A DNA stretch of 64,000 nt from Bacteriovorax sp. Seq25_V (GTDB lineage Bacteria > Bdellovibrionota > Bacteriovoracia > Bacteriovoracales > Bacteriovoracaceae). The DNA is taken from positions 62,001 to 126,000 of the forward strand of contig NZ_AUNI01000009.1 of NCBI RefSeq assembly GCF_000447795.1, read 5' to 3'. Under the pieces are notes generated by a model. That model did not search any database. It saw nothing but the letters and a program-made list of their open reading frames with translations, and was not told where the DNA came from. A program made the translations under genes and the position numbers. This document shows, one piece after another, positions 43,678 through 52,138 of the stretch (position 1 is the first letter of the stretch; each line of letters starts with the position of its first letter).

Positions 43678-44538
43678 ATGGAAAAAAAATCAAAATCACT
43701 TTGGTATCACGCATGGGAAGGTTTAAGGAGAGATAAGGTCGCTGTAATTTCGATGTCAGTAATCTCTATTTATTTCTTACTCGCGATACTTACATTCACT
43801 GGATTAATTGGTTCAGAATGGTCACAAGCAGTTGGTGATTCATATCTAGCGCCTGGTTCTGATGCACTATTTGGAACTGATATCTTCGGAAGGAGTGTTG
43901 CCCTTAAAACTTTAAAAGGTGTTGAGATGGCAATTGCTATTGGTTTAATGACTGCGATAATCTCAACTGTTATTGGAGTAATCTTAGGTCTTGCGGCTGG
44001 TTACTTTGGTGGGAAAACAGACGAAATTCTAATGTGGTTTACAACTTCATTTTCTTCGATTCCTTACATTATGCTTTTGTTTGCAGTAATGATGGTACTT
44101 GGAAAAGGAACTCAAACTCTTTTTATTGCTCTTGGTGTAACAAGTTGGCCGCCTCTATTTAGACTAATTAGAGGGGAAGTTATGAGACACAAAGAAAGAG
44201 AATATGTTCAGGCTGCTTCTGCTCTTGGTGCTGGTCACGTGAGAAAGATGCTAAAGCATATCCTACCAAACGTATTTCATATTGTTATCATCCAGTTCTC
44301 TCTTCGTTTTCAAACTGCGATTAAGTCAGAAGTTATTCTTTCTTATTTAGGGATGGGAGTACAGGGAACTCCTTCTTGGGGAACAATGATTGATGACTCA
44401 AAACTTGAGTTGGCTCGTGGGGTATACTGGCAATTAACTGCAGCAACAATTGCAATGTTTGTTCTAGTACTATCTTTGAACTTGTTTGGTGACTCTTTAA
44501 GAGATGCTCTTGATCCAAAACTGAAGGGGAAAGCTTAA
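43678..44538 (+). CDS. OppC/DppC-like ABC permease
   Basis: The 286-aa protein has the OppC pattern: HAWEGLRRDKVAVISM at the front, GTDIFGRSVALKTLKG, and the ATPase-contact loop REYVQAASALGAGHVRKMLKHILPN. It ends with SLNLFGDSLRDALDPKLKGKA. It is the last gene of the importer operon in view. No OppD/OppF-type ATPase gene follows, so the ATP-binding subunits must come from elsewhere in the genome. Confidence 0.92.
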   Translation: MEKKSKSLWYHAWEGLRRDKVAVISMSVISIYFLLAILTFTGLIGSEWSQAVGDSYLAPGSDALFGTDIFGRSVALKTLKGVEMAIAIGLMTAIISTVIGVILGLAAGYFGGKTDEILMWFTTSFSSIPYIMLLFAVMMVLGKGTQTLFIALGVTSWPPLFRLIRGEVMRHKEREYVQAASALGAGHVRKMLKHILPNVFHIVIIQFSLRFQTAIKSEVILSYLGMGVQGTPSWGTMIDDSKLELARGVYWQLTAATIAMFVLVLSLNLFGDSLRDALDPKLKGKA

Positions 44539-44603
44539 GCGTTTTCCTCGGTTTCTTTAAAACCATTCTTTATTTAATTTTCAATGAAAATAACCGATTA
44601 GAA

Positions 44604-44636
44604 CTACAGAAAGCGAGATTAACAAGCTTTCTGTAG
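44604..44636 (+). promoter_or_regulatory. 11-bp perfect hairpin upstream of gene at 44648
   Basis: CTACAGAAAGC (44604-44614) pairs perfectly with GCTTTCTGTAG (44626-44636), with an 11-base loop. No T-run follows, so it is a weak terminator for the permease operon. Its right arm runs into the GTAGGG that is the best ribosome-site candidate of the next gene, so it might instead control translation. Confidence 0.55.
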
Positions 44637-44647
44637 GGCTGATATTT

Positions 44648-45547
44648 GTGAAAAATTTCGAATTAAGTTTACAAAATTTGGAACAGAATAAATTTCTAAG
44701 TGGGGATTTATTTTGGAATAAAAAATCTGGAAAGAAAGTTTTAATTTCTTCGGCCGGAACTTTTATTGATGAAAATTTTGTTAAAAAATTACTCGAGAAA
44801 AATGAAGTTTTAGAAATTGTTCCATTTGGGAATCTAGAATTTCAAAGCGAAATGAAAATCATTCTAGAAAATCTTAAATCTGCTGAACATGAAGTGAATC
44901 GAGTCGAGGTGCGAGAAAATCTTCAGGCCCTATTGAAAAATTATATTGATGATTCATATTCCCTTGCTGGTATTGATCTTGTTATTCCATTCATGGAGAA
45001 GATGTATGCAGCAAATAAAGAGGTCGAGACAATCTTCTTAGAGAGAAATTCAGAGCTATTCATAAGAGAAGTTTTCATAGCTTCTACTCTTATATGTTTG
45101 GCCATTGAAGAAGGTTATCTTGATTTTAATTTTTTAAGAGAAACTTTCAATACTGAGTTAACTGATAGTTATTTTTTGGCAGAAGCAAGGATTGGTGTAT
45201 TCCATCTCAAAGAACTGGAAAGGTTAAGAGTTGGTGAGATTGAGCAGTTTTCAAAAGAGTCTCTAATGTTTAGATTATCAAATTATGGAGAGAGAGCTAG
45301 CTTATTAATTTCAACAGATGAATTATATAAAGATTCACTCATTCAGCTTTGCTCATCGAGTGGGAGAAGTATTGATCATACTGTTACAAGTGATCTTATT
45401 GTACTGAAAGGCTTAATTGAAGAAGAAGTTTCTTATTTAAATATAGATATAAAACAAATTGATTTTAAGAAATTTAGAAAATCAATTTCGAGGAAAGAGA
45501 AAATTTCAAAATATAGCAAAGTTATTAATTTTGAAGAGGTAAGCTAA
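44648..45547 (+). CDS. Hypothetical cytoplasmic protein, 299 aa
   Basis: I do not recognise the family. There is no signal peptide or membrane helix. The N-terminal 60 aa (GDLFWNKKSGKKVLISSAGTFIDENFVKKL) look like a small strand-rich cap resembling the front of some HD/HDOD-type signalling proteins, and the rest is mainly helical (about 90-240) with several Glu/Lys pairs. No HD metal-binding pair is apparent. GTG start at 44648 with AGGG upstream. The next gene starts directly after its stop, so the two products probably work together. Confidence 0.6.
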   Translation: MKNFELSLQNLEQNKFLSGDLFWNKKSGKKVLISSAGTFIDENFVKKLLEKNEVLEIVPFGNLEFQSEMKIILENLKSAEHEVNRVEVRENLQALLKNYIDDSYSLAGIDLVIPFMEKMYAANKEVETIFLERNSELFIREVFIASTLICLAIEEGYLDFNFLRETFNTELTDSYFLAEARIGVFHLKELERLRVGEIEQFSKESLMFRLSNYGERASLLISTDELYKDSLIQLCSSSGRSIDHTVTSDLIVLKGLIEEEVSYLNIDIKQIDFKKFRKSISRKEKISKYSKVINFEEVS

Positions 45548-48055
45548 TTGAGTGATGAGGAATTAAAACACATTCTCATAGACGTATCTGATAGTGTATC
45601 AGAAGTCCTCGATGATGTTCTTAGTGAACTTCATATAGAAGTGTATGCGGATGAACTCGCTCGTGATGACTTTGATATTATTTTTACTGAAAATGTATCA
45701 TACCCAGCAGAGGATGGTGTTCAGGTTATTGTGATTTCCAACGAGGAATATAATGGCCCATTTCTTGTGATAAGTAAGGAGCATCTTAGCTCTCCAGTTG
45801 TTCAAAAAGCAATTCGTCGTTACTTAGGTGAAAAGACATCTCTACAATTAGAAGGAATAGATTCTGTTATAGAGATGAAGAGTTATAAAATTACAAATAA
45901 GTTTTCACGTGGCTATTATTATGACTTGGTGTCATCACTTGCGAGTGAAAATAATTTCTTATTTGATGTAATTTCAGAAAATTTCTTAAAAGTTGTTAAT
46001 TCTATATTTAATGATTTTAAATCGCTGCCAATTGAATTTGAAGTGGTTATTTCTGATAGTTTTTATGCTATCCAAATTCACTTTGGACAGGAAAAGTTTA
46101 GTTCGAAAAAAGTTGAGCAGATCGGAAGAACTGTGAATGGTTGCTTTTTTGATGGGTACTATCTCGAAGAGGCGAAAACGACTGTTGTTGGGTTGTATTT
46201 CGATAAAGAGTGTTCTGGAAAATCTGTCTTGGTTTCTGAAACGCCAATAGTTAGTTCAGGTCATTACGAAAGCGATGTTTATAACAAGTTAGCTCAAATA
46301 ACTGATTATAAAATAATTGAAGCCCCTGGTAGTGTGAAAAAAACTTCAACCTTATCAAAAGTTAAAAAGGTTATAGACTTTATAAAAAAGACAGAATTCC
46401 AAGACGACTATAGTTTTGAACAGAAACTTTCAATGTTTCCAGACCAAGATATTATAGAGGCTCTAGGACAGGATGATTTAGATTTTATTAGAGCCGTTAT
46501 TTCAGATGGTAAAGTATATGAAGCAATATCTGCTTCAATTTTAGGTCACACAGAAGATCTATTCAAGAATGATGATTTTCCTGAAAAAATTGCTGGAGCT
46601 TTAGAAGAGATGGAATTCTATGAGTTCTCTAGTTTTTTTGATTCTGAAGAAGATGCTATAAAACGAATTTCAGGCGTCACTGAAGATTTGACTGAAGAAA
46701 CGACTTTAGTTTCTGGGAGAATTGATGAGGATGAATCAAATCAGATTGTGAAGGGGTCCAGAGAAGATCTAACTCCAGAGAACTTTTTAGTTAAAGGCTC
46801 TCGTGAGAATTTATCTAAAGAAAAATGGAGAGTAAAACGACTTGAGATAGCAACCAAGGTTAAGGAAGAGTTAAAGAATATCGCTGAATCAGGTGTCTTT
46901 GATTCTGAAATAATCAAAGATAGAGTGAAGTCAACTATTAGAGAAGGCTTAATGCTTTCTGAAAACGAAGACAACATTACCACTAGTCTTAACAATTCTG
47001 TTATTAACGGAGCATCGACTAAGAGTATTGAATCAGAAATATCAACAGATCGTAGTGCTGATGAGATATTTTTAAAACTAGAAAATGATCGTTATAAAGG
47101 GCAAATCAATAAAAAGAATGATCAGATAATAAGAATGAAGCGAATTATTGATTCAATGAAGTCTGATTTTGTTGCCAATAAAAAAGCTGAGAAAAGCCTA
47201 AAAGACTCACTAAGTTCAGGTGAAGATGTGTCTGCGGAACAGAGGTTAAAGGCGGCAGCTCTTCAAGTTGAAGCTTTGATGAGAGAAGTTAAAAATAAAG
47301 AAGTTCTAGTTGAGCAGATGGAAAGAGCTCACGCTCACACACTCAAAAATCGTGATCACCGTATTTCTTTACTCGAAGAAAAGCTTGCTGACTCTGCCGA
47401 GGCGGCCAGTGCGGTGACAAGTATCGAGTTTGAAGCCAAGAGTCGTATTAAAGAGCTAGAGCTAAAGAATAAGCAATTTGAAAATCAGTTAAATGTTGCT
47501 GAATCACGAATTAAGTCACTATCTAAGAAGTATGACGATGAAATGAAAAATCGTGTTCAAGTAGAAATGAATGGATCGGGAATGACAAAACTTCTAGAGG
47601 ACGAAAAGCGACGCGTGGTACAGTTATTAGAAAAGATAGCTGCTCTGGAAGGTGAAGCGTCGAGTTCGAAAGAAAGTGATATTGCGATAGAGTTAGATAG
47701 TTCTAAAGAGAAAATTAGAGAGCTAGAAACACATTTAAAAGAGTCTCAGATTGAAAGTAAAAAGTATGAACAGAAAATGAAGTTTATGACGTCGCAAATG
47801 ACAGAGCTTGAAAAGAAACTTAAAAAAGCAGCCGGCCGAACTGGTGGATCTAGCGCTGGTGGGGTTAATGATAAGCGCTTGAAGCAGCTTGAGGGGAATA
47901 TGGAAAAAATTAATGTCCTCAAGGCAAAAGCGGAAGAAGAATTAGCTAAAAAGCGCGAGGAAGCACATCGCTATAAACAAGAAAATGGTATTTTGAACAA
48001 TAAGATTGATGAACTTGAGAGAAAACTCGCAAAATATGAAAAAAATGTTGCATAA
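45548..48055 (+). CDS. Coiled-coil protein with receiver-like N-terminus, 835 aa
   Basis: The TTG start at 45548 touches the stop of the previous gene and has AGAGG eight bases upstream. Residues 1-95 alternate strands and helices like a receiver domain (HILIDVSD, IEVYAD, FDIIFTE, VQVIVIS, FLVIS), but the Asp pocket is incomplete, so it would be a pseudo-receiver. Residues about 100-280 form a globular part of unknown type, followed by Asp/Glu-rich linkers with VKGSREDL/VKGSRENL repeats (about 399-425). From about 515 to the end it is a long coiled coil with heptads. This layout resembles Myxococcus AglZ/FrzS, cytoplasmic polarity and gliding proteins, but homology is unproven. Confidence 0.7.
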   Translation: MSDEELKHILIDVSDSVSEVLDDVLSELHIEVYADELARDDFDIIFTENVSYPAEDGVQVIVISNEEYNGPFLVISKEHLSSPVVQKAIRRYLGEKTSLQLEGIDSVIEMKSYKITNKFSRGYYYDLVSSLASENNFLFDVISENFLKVVNSIFNDFKSLPIEFEVVISDSFYAIQIHFGQEKFSSKKVEQIGRTVNGCFFDGYYLEEAKTTVVGLYFDKECSGKSVLVSETPIVSSGHYESDVYNKLAQITDYKIIEAPGSVKKTSTLSKVKKVIDFIKKTEFQDDYSFEQKLSMFPDQDIIEALGQDDLDFIRAVISDGKVYEAISASILGHTEDLFKNDDFPEKIAGALEEMEFYEFSSFFDSEEDAIKRISGVTEDLTEETTLVSGRIDEDESNQIVKGSREDLTPENFLVKGSRENLSKEKWRVKRLEIATKVKEELKNIAESGVFDSEIIKDRVKSTIREGLMLSENEDNITTSLNNSVINGASTKSIESEISTDRSADEIFLKLENDRYKGQINKKNDQIIRMKRIIDSMKSDFVANKKAEKSLKDSLSSGEDVSAEQRLKAAALQVEALMREVKNKEVLVEQMERAHAHTLKNRDHRISLLEEKLADSAEAASAVTSIEFEAKSRIKELELKNKQFENQLNVAESRIKSLSKKYDDEMKNRVQVEMNGSGMTKLLEDEKRRVVQLLEKIAALEGEASSSKESDIAIELDSSKEKIRELETHLKESQIESKKYEQKMKFMTSQMTELEKKLKKAAGRTGGSSAGGVNDKRLKQLEGNMEKINVLKAKAEEELAKKREEAHRYKQENGILNNKIDELERKLAKYEKNVA

Positions 48056-48117
48056 ACTATTGCCAAACTTATAAAAATTCTATAAAAATATCTCACGCTT
48101 ATGCATACCGAATCTAT

Positions 48118-48201
48118 GCCCAGATGGTGAAATTGGTAGACACGCTAGACTTAGGATCTAGTGCCTTTGGCGTGGAGGTTCAAGTCCTCTTCTGGGCACC
48201 A
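48118..48201 (+). tRNA. tRNA-Leu (anticodon UAG)
   Basis: The acceptor stem GCCCAGA pairs with TCTGGGC. The D-arm has TGGTGAAATTGGTAGACACG, the anticodon stem CTAGA/TCTAG holds loop CTTAGGA with TAG as anticodon, a short variable arm TGCCTTTGGCGT marks a class II (leucine) tRNA, and GTTCAAG is the T-loop. Discriminator A and CCA are encoded. It reads CUA codons. A terminator follows after 9 bases. Confidence 0.97.
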
Positions 48202-48210
48202 TGAAAAAAA

Positions 48211-48239
48211 GCTCTTCTTAACGGAAGAGCTTTTTTTTT
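48211..48239. terminator. Terminator after tRNA-Leu, bidirectional
   Basis: GCTCTTC (48211-48217), loop TTAACG, GAAGAGC (48224-48230), nine T after and seven A before, so it can end both the tRNA transcript and the opposing binding-protein gene. Confidence 0.9.
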
Positions 48240-48241
48240 GC

Positions 48242-49021
48242 CTAATTTTTAAGTTCACTTATTAGTTTTGAATATGATCCATTTTTTCTCATTTCTAATA
48301 GCTCAGAATTGATGATGTGGACTAATTCCTTGGTGTATTTATAATTCTTGTTAACTAACCAGTAGAAGTTTTCTACTTCCACGTCAGCAATGGTTTGAGA
48401 TTGAATCTCATCTGCATCCTTAAAATTCTTTAATTCAATATCAAGAACTTCACGACGAGTTAGTCCTATTGTACAACGTCCTTTAGAGACAAGATCCAGT
48501 ACACTTGCCAAATCTTTTGAAACCATTTTTATTTTATTATTATCGAGACCAAAGTTTGTGTATGTATATCCAGATTGGCCACAGATGTCGCCTTTTGTAT
48601 AAAGTGTAGATGCTTTAATATTTGCACTAAAGCTATCTTTGTTTTTTTTATTGAAAAAATATATCGGGGTGAGAGTGTAGATTGTATTTGTGAGTATATA
48701 GTCTTTCTCTCTTTGGGGATTTGTAGCTGCATCTACTACGATATTAATGTCTCCATGAATTGCCTCATAAAGACAGCGGCTCCATGGTTTTATAATAAAT
48801 TTAAAATTTATATGATGCTTGTTAAAAATTTTGGATATGAGTTCTTTATTGAAACCAGATACATTGCCTGTTTCTCCATTTTCGCTGATTTCTGGAATAC
48901 TGAAAGGCGGCCATCCTGCATCCTCTGCGCAAATAGAAATTAACTCGCCATTAGGAAATGAGTTTGCGCTAACACTTAGAGCAAAAGAAATAGAAATGAG
49001 AGTTCGTAAAATAAGTAACAT
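48242..49021 (-). CDS. Family 3 extracellular solute-binding protein
   Basis: The 259-aa protein has a signal peptide (about 1-20, LISISFALSVSANS) and the family 3 order: ISICAEDAGWPPFSI, GFNKELISKIFNKH, WSRCLYEAIHGDINIVVDA, then KNFKDADEIQSQ and a C-terminal helix. Family 3 proteins bind amino acids for ABC import, or act as free sensors; the lack of a permease or ATPase nearby leaves the role open. The two Cys in mature sequence may bond. No Shine-Dalgarno sequence is seen before the ATG. It ends at the shared terminator with tRNA-Leu. Confidence 0.8.
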   Translation of the reverse strand: MLLILRTLISISFALSVSANSFPNGELISICAEDAGWPPFSIPEISENGETGNVSGFNKELISKIFNKHHINFKFIIKPWSRCLYEAIHGDINIVVDAATNPQREKDYILTNTIYTLTPIYFFNKKNKDSFSANIKASTLYTKGDICGQSGYTYTNFGLDNNKIKMVSKDLASVLDLVSKGRCTIGLTRREVLDIELKNFKDADEIQSQTIADVEVENFYWLVNKNYKYTKELVHIINSELLEMRKNGSYSKLISELKN

Positions 49022-49159
49022 CTTAAAATATTAAAACATTACGGCTCTTAAGTAAATAAATCTTATGTTTTATAATAAAACCCTGAATCTTTTATAAAAG
49101 TAGTAAAAAATAATGGCGCTTTACGCTGTTCTGCGTTATGACGGGGCCAGGGGGATTTT

Positions 49160-49903
49160 ATGAAAAGAGTTTTATTCGTAATTAGTTTATTAGCTAGTGT
49201 TAGCTCATTTGCATCTATAAGTGAGCGAAATTTCTGTTCTCAAGCAAATATGCAACTAAAGCTAAGTAAAGCAAAAAATAGATTGTCGTTCACAAATCGC
49301 GGCGGACTATTTAATGCAGGTGTATGCTGGTGGCATTCGAGATTTACGAGAAATGCAAATTACCTAGCGGTATTTAATCCAAGTAAGCCTGCTTTAGAGG
49401 ATCCAACAGCCTTAATTAAAAAAATTCGTAAAGGTAAGGAAGTTGTGGAGATTCCTGGTTTTTCTAGTCTTGAACAGTTTTCAAGATATTATGAAGAAGA
49501 AATTCAGAAAGTTCTTGAAAGTTGGCAACTTATTGATGGGGCCGTAAATCAGCAGTGGATTGTAGGGCTTTGGGGAAAGAGTGAAGTTTCTCCTGAGAAC
49601 ATGGAAAAAAGAATGAATAAGCTCTATGCCCGTGTTTCTCAAGGTGAAGTTGTATATCAAAAACTTCAAATTGATGGAATTGATGCCCATGCCTGGTTAG
49701 TAATTGATATGGCAAAAACAGCTAATGGTTATAAGTTATTGGTTGTAGATAGTAATTATAGATCAACAGATGTTTATACCTTTGAAAAAGGTGACCGTTC
49801 TTTTGAGCACCCTTACTATGGTAAGTTTGTTCCTTACACAGGTAGAATGGCAGAAGAAAGAAGACTTAAAAAGACTAGAGCTGAGTTCTGTAACGGGCTT
49901 TAG
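49160..49903 (+). CDS. Secreted protein with possible papain-like Cys-His-Asp site
   Basis: Signal peptide about 1-18 (VISLLASVSSFAS). The mature protein has a Cys in FNAGVCWWHSRF (C56), a His in DAHAWLVIDM (H177) and Asp/Asn in LLVVDSNYRS (D197/N199). Cys on a helix start followed, much later, by His and Asp/Asn on adjacent strands is the order of papain-fold cysteine peptidases and amidases. No family name can be given and activity is inference. A CAGGGGG ribosome site precedes the ATG. It would act in the periplasm or outside the cell, perhaps on peptide or peptidoglycan bonds. Confidence 0.6.
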   Translation: MKRVLFVISLLASVSSFASISERNFCSQANMQLKLSKAKNRLSFTNRGGLFNAGVCWWHSRFTRNANYLAVFNPSKPALEDPTALIKKIRKGKEVVEIPGFSSLEQFSRYYEEEIQKVLESWQLIDGAVNQQWIVGLWGKSEVSPENMEKRMNKLYARVSQGEVVYQKLQIDGIDAHAWLVIDMAKTANGYKLLVVDSNYRSTDVYTFEKGDRSFEHPYYGKFVPYTGRMAEERRLKKTRAEFCNGL

Positions 49904-49927
49904 GTAAAGTATAAATAAGAGGTAAGA

Positions 49928-49958
49928 ATTACATCAGCACTTGAAATGCTGATGTAAT
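49928..49958. repeat. 12-bp perfect inverted repeat
   Basis: ATTACATCAGCA (49928-49939) and TGCTGATGTAAT (49947-49958) with a 7-base loop, 25 bases after the secreted-protein gene. No T-run follows, so it is either a weak terminator or a protein-binding or RNA-stabilising element. Confidence 0.75.
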
Positions 49959-50121
49959 CGGAGTATTAAGAAGTTAATTATATATTGTTCAATACATTGT
50001 GGTCGTTATTTCCGTTAGTCTAAATAAGTTGTTTAGACACTTTATTTCGCAAATATCAATCTTTCTATTTTAAGGACACAATTTATTGCTCAATAAAACC
50101 GATGCGTTAAAGGAGCAAATT

Positions 50122-51969
50122 TTGAATTTCAGTGAATTTCCATTGAGAGACACGTTATTACGTGCAATTGAAGAAAGAGGATTTACAGAACCAACAGAGA
50201 TCCAACAAGAGGCGATACCATTTCTTTGCCTTAATGATTCAGATTTCGTAGGTCAAGCACAAACAGGTACAGGTAAAACTGCCGCGTTTGCACTTCCACT
50301 TTTAAATAAACTTAAGAAGGATACTAAAGCAGTACAAGCGATTATCCTTGCGCCAACGAGAGAGTTAGCGAATCAAATCTGTGAAGAGATTAGAAAATTT
50401 TCTGTTCACGAGAGAATTCGTGTTGAGTCTGTTTATGGTGGTGTTTCTATCGATAACCAAGTTAGAAATATTAGAAAGTTTCACCCACAAATTATTGTTG
50501 GTACACCAGGTCGTGTTCTAGATCTTATTAACAGAAAAGTTCTTAAGCTAGAAGATGCAACATTTGCTTGTCTTGATGAAGCAGATGAAATGTTAGACAT
50601 GGGATTCTTGGATGACGTTAAGACAATTCTTTCTGAATTAGGTACAGAAAGAAATATCTGGATGTTCTCTGCAACGATGCCACCAGCAATTTTAGATCTT
50701 ATTAAGAACTATCTTAATGATCCAAAAGTAATCAAGATTAAAAAGAGTACTCTAAGTAACGAAAATATTACTCAGAAATGTTATGTAGTAAAAGAAATGC
50801 ATATGAGAGAAGCTGTTTGTCGTCTTCTTGACTCTGTTGAAGATTACTACGGAATTATCTTCACAAAAACTAAGCTTGAAGCAAAAAGTGTTTGTGATGA
50901 ATTAAATTTTAGAGGTTTCCCTACAGATTCACTTCATGGTGATATGGACCAAAAGCAACGTGACTTCACAATGAAGAAGTTCAAAGAGAAGAGAGTTAAG
51001 CTTTTAGTTTGTACAGACGTTGCAGCTCGTGGGATTGACGTAGATCACCTTACTCACGTGTTTAATTTTGGTCTTCCACAAGACCTTGAAAGTTATGTTC
51101 ATAGAATTGGTAGAACAGGTCGTGCAGGTCAAAAAGGGATGGCGCTTTCAGTAATTACTCCAAGTGAAATGAGAAAGCTTGGTGCTCTTGAAAGGCTTAC
51201 TAAAGCTAAAATTTTAAGAGAGAAAATTCCAACTCTTGAGCTTTTAAAAGATGCAATGGTTAGAAGAACGATTAATCAATTTGAAGACATTTTTACAGCT
51301 ATCCAAACTGACGATTCTGTAGATGCTTCATTTGATCTATTTAAAGATGAGTTCGAAGATCTTGATAAAGAACAAGTTCTTAAAGTTCTTTTTAAGCATA
51401 CATTCCAAGATGCAATGGAAAGACTTGATCGTGAGCCAGTAATTGATGCGAACACAGAAAGAAGAGCTTCAGCTGGACCAAATCAAGCAGGTGTTCCAGA
51501 TAGAAATGGAAACGTAAGATTCTTCGTAAATGCTGGTCGTGACGATGGATTAACATTAAAAGATCTTTTAATGGGTGTTTCTGACGGTCTAAGAATTGAT
51601 CAAAGAAAAATTAGAAATGTACAACTTAGAGAGAAGTTCTCATTCATGGATATTCCAGCTACTCACACTGAGCAACTGGTAAATGACGTAAATCTTGAAG
51701 TTAACAATAAACGTGTACGTTTTGAACCAACGAAAGAAAACCGTGGCGGTGGAGACCGTGGTGGTCGTTCATACGGTGGACGCGATAGCCGTGGTGGCGG
51801 ACGTTCATACGGAAACCGTGAAGGCGGTGGACGTGATAGCCGTGGTGGCGGACGTTCATACGGAAACCGTGAAGGTGGTGCTCCTAGAAGTGGCGGTTCA
51901 CGTGGTTTCGGTGGTAACCGTTCTGGTGGTGGAAACCGCGAGGGTGGAGAAAAGAATTTCAACAGATAA
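50122..51969 (+). CDS. deaD: DEAD-box RNA helicase DeaD/CsdA-like, with RGG tail
   Basis: The protein (615 aa from TTG at 50122) has the Q motif (EPTEIQQEAIP), Walker A AQTGTGKTAA, PTRELA, TPGR, DEAD as DEADEMLD, SAT, and HRIGRTGRAG in the C-terminal RecA domain. A DbpA-like RNA-binding domain follows (about 485-560, VRFFVNAGRDDGLTLKDLL) and a Gly/Arg tail. Such helicases remodel structured RNA in ribosome assembly and cold response. I use TTG 50122 because AAAGGAG precedes it by 6 bases, and it aligns with the usual start; TTG 50086 with AAGGA is the alternative, adding 12 residues. A strong terminator follows. Confidence 0.9.
   Translation: MNFSEFPLRDTLLRAIEERGFTEPTEIQQEAIPFLCLNDSDFVGQAQTGTGKTAAFALPLLNKLKKDTKAVQAIILAPTRELANQICEEIRKFSVHERIRVESVYGGVSIDNQVRNIRKFHPQIIVGTPGRVLDLINRKVLKLEDATFACLDEADEMLDMGFLDDVKTILSELGTERNIWMFSATMPPAILDLIKNYLNDPKVIKIKKSTLSNENITQKCYVVKEMHMREAVCRLLDSVEDYYGIIFTKTKLEAKSVCDELNFRGFPTDSLHGDMDQKQRDFTMKKFKEKRVKLLVCTDVAARGIDVDHLTHVFNFGLPQDLESYVHRIGRTGRAGQKGMALSVITPSEMRKLGALERLTKAKILREKIPTLELLKDAMVRRTINQFEDIFTAIQTDDSVDASFDLFKDEFEDLDKEQVLKVLFKHTFQDAMERLDREPVIDANTERRASAGPNQAGVPDRNGNVRFFVNAGRDDGLTLKDLLMGVSDGLRIDQRKIRNVQLREKFSFMDIPATHTEQLVNDVNLEVNNKRVRFEPTKENRGGGDRGGRSYGGRDSRGGGRSYGNREGGGRDSRGGGRSYGNREGGAPRSGGSRGFGGNRSGGGNREGGEKNFNR
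51775..51876 (+). repeat. Two tandem 51-bp repeats in the deaD tail
   Basis: Units at 51775-51825 and 51826-51876 differ at only two positions. Each encodes GGRDSRGGGRSYGNREG. Near-identity at the DNA level suggests recent duplication, so copy number may vary between strains. Confidence 0.9.
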
Positions 51970-51975
51970 TGATAT

Positions 51976-52001
51976 AAAGGGGAGGCTTCGGTCTCCCTTT
52001 T
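51976..52001 (+). terminator. Terminator after deaD with UUCG tetraloop
   Basis: An 11-bp stem (two G-U pairs), AAAGGGGAGGC (51976-51986) with GTCTCCCTTTT (51991-52001), is capped by the very stable C(UUCG)G loop. The T-rich right arm serves as U-tract. Confidence 0.88.
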
Positions 52002-52138
52002 ATTATCCCGTAATCATAAGTCATCTAAACTACAAGAAGTGTCCAATTCGTTTACACCAATGTAAAGATTCTGTATTCATCTATTAAAAAGCCAATTTTG
52101 CTTTATCCTAGTAGAAATAATTAAATTTAGGAGAGAGT

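Noticed and set aside
51663-51962. 99-aa Pro/Arg-rich frame antisense to the deaD tail
   Set aside because: It is the complement of Gly/Arg codons of the RGG tail.
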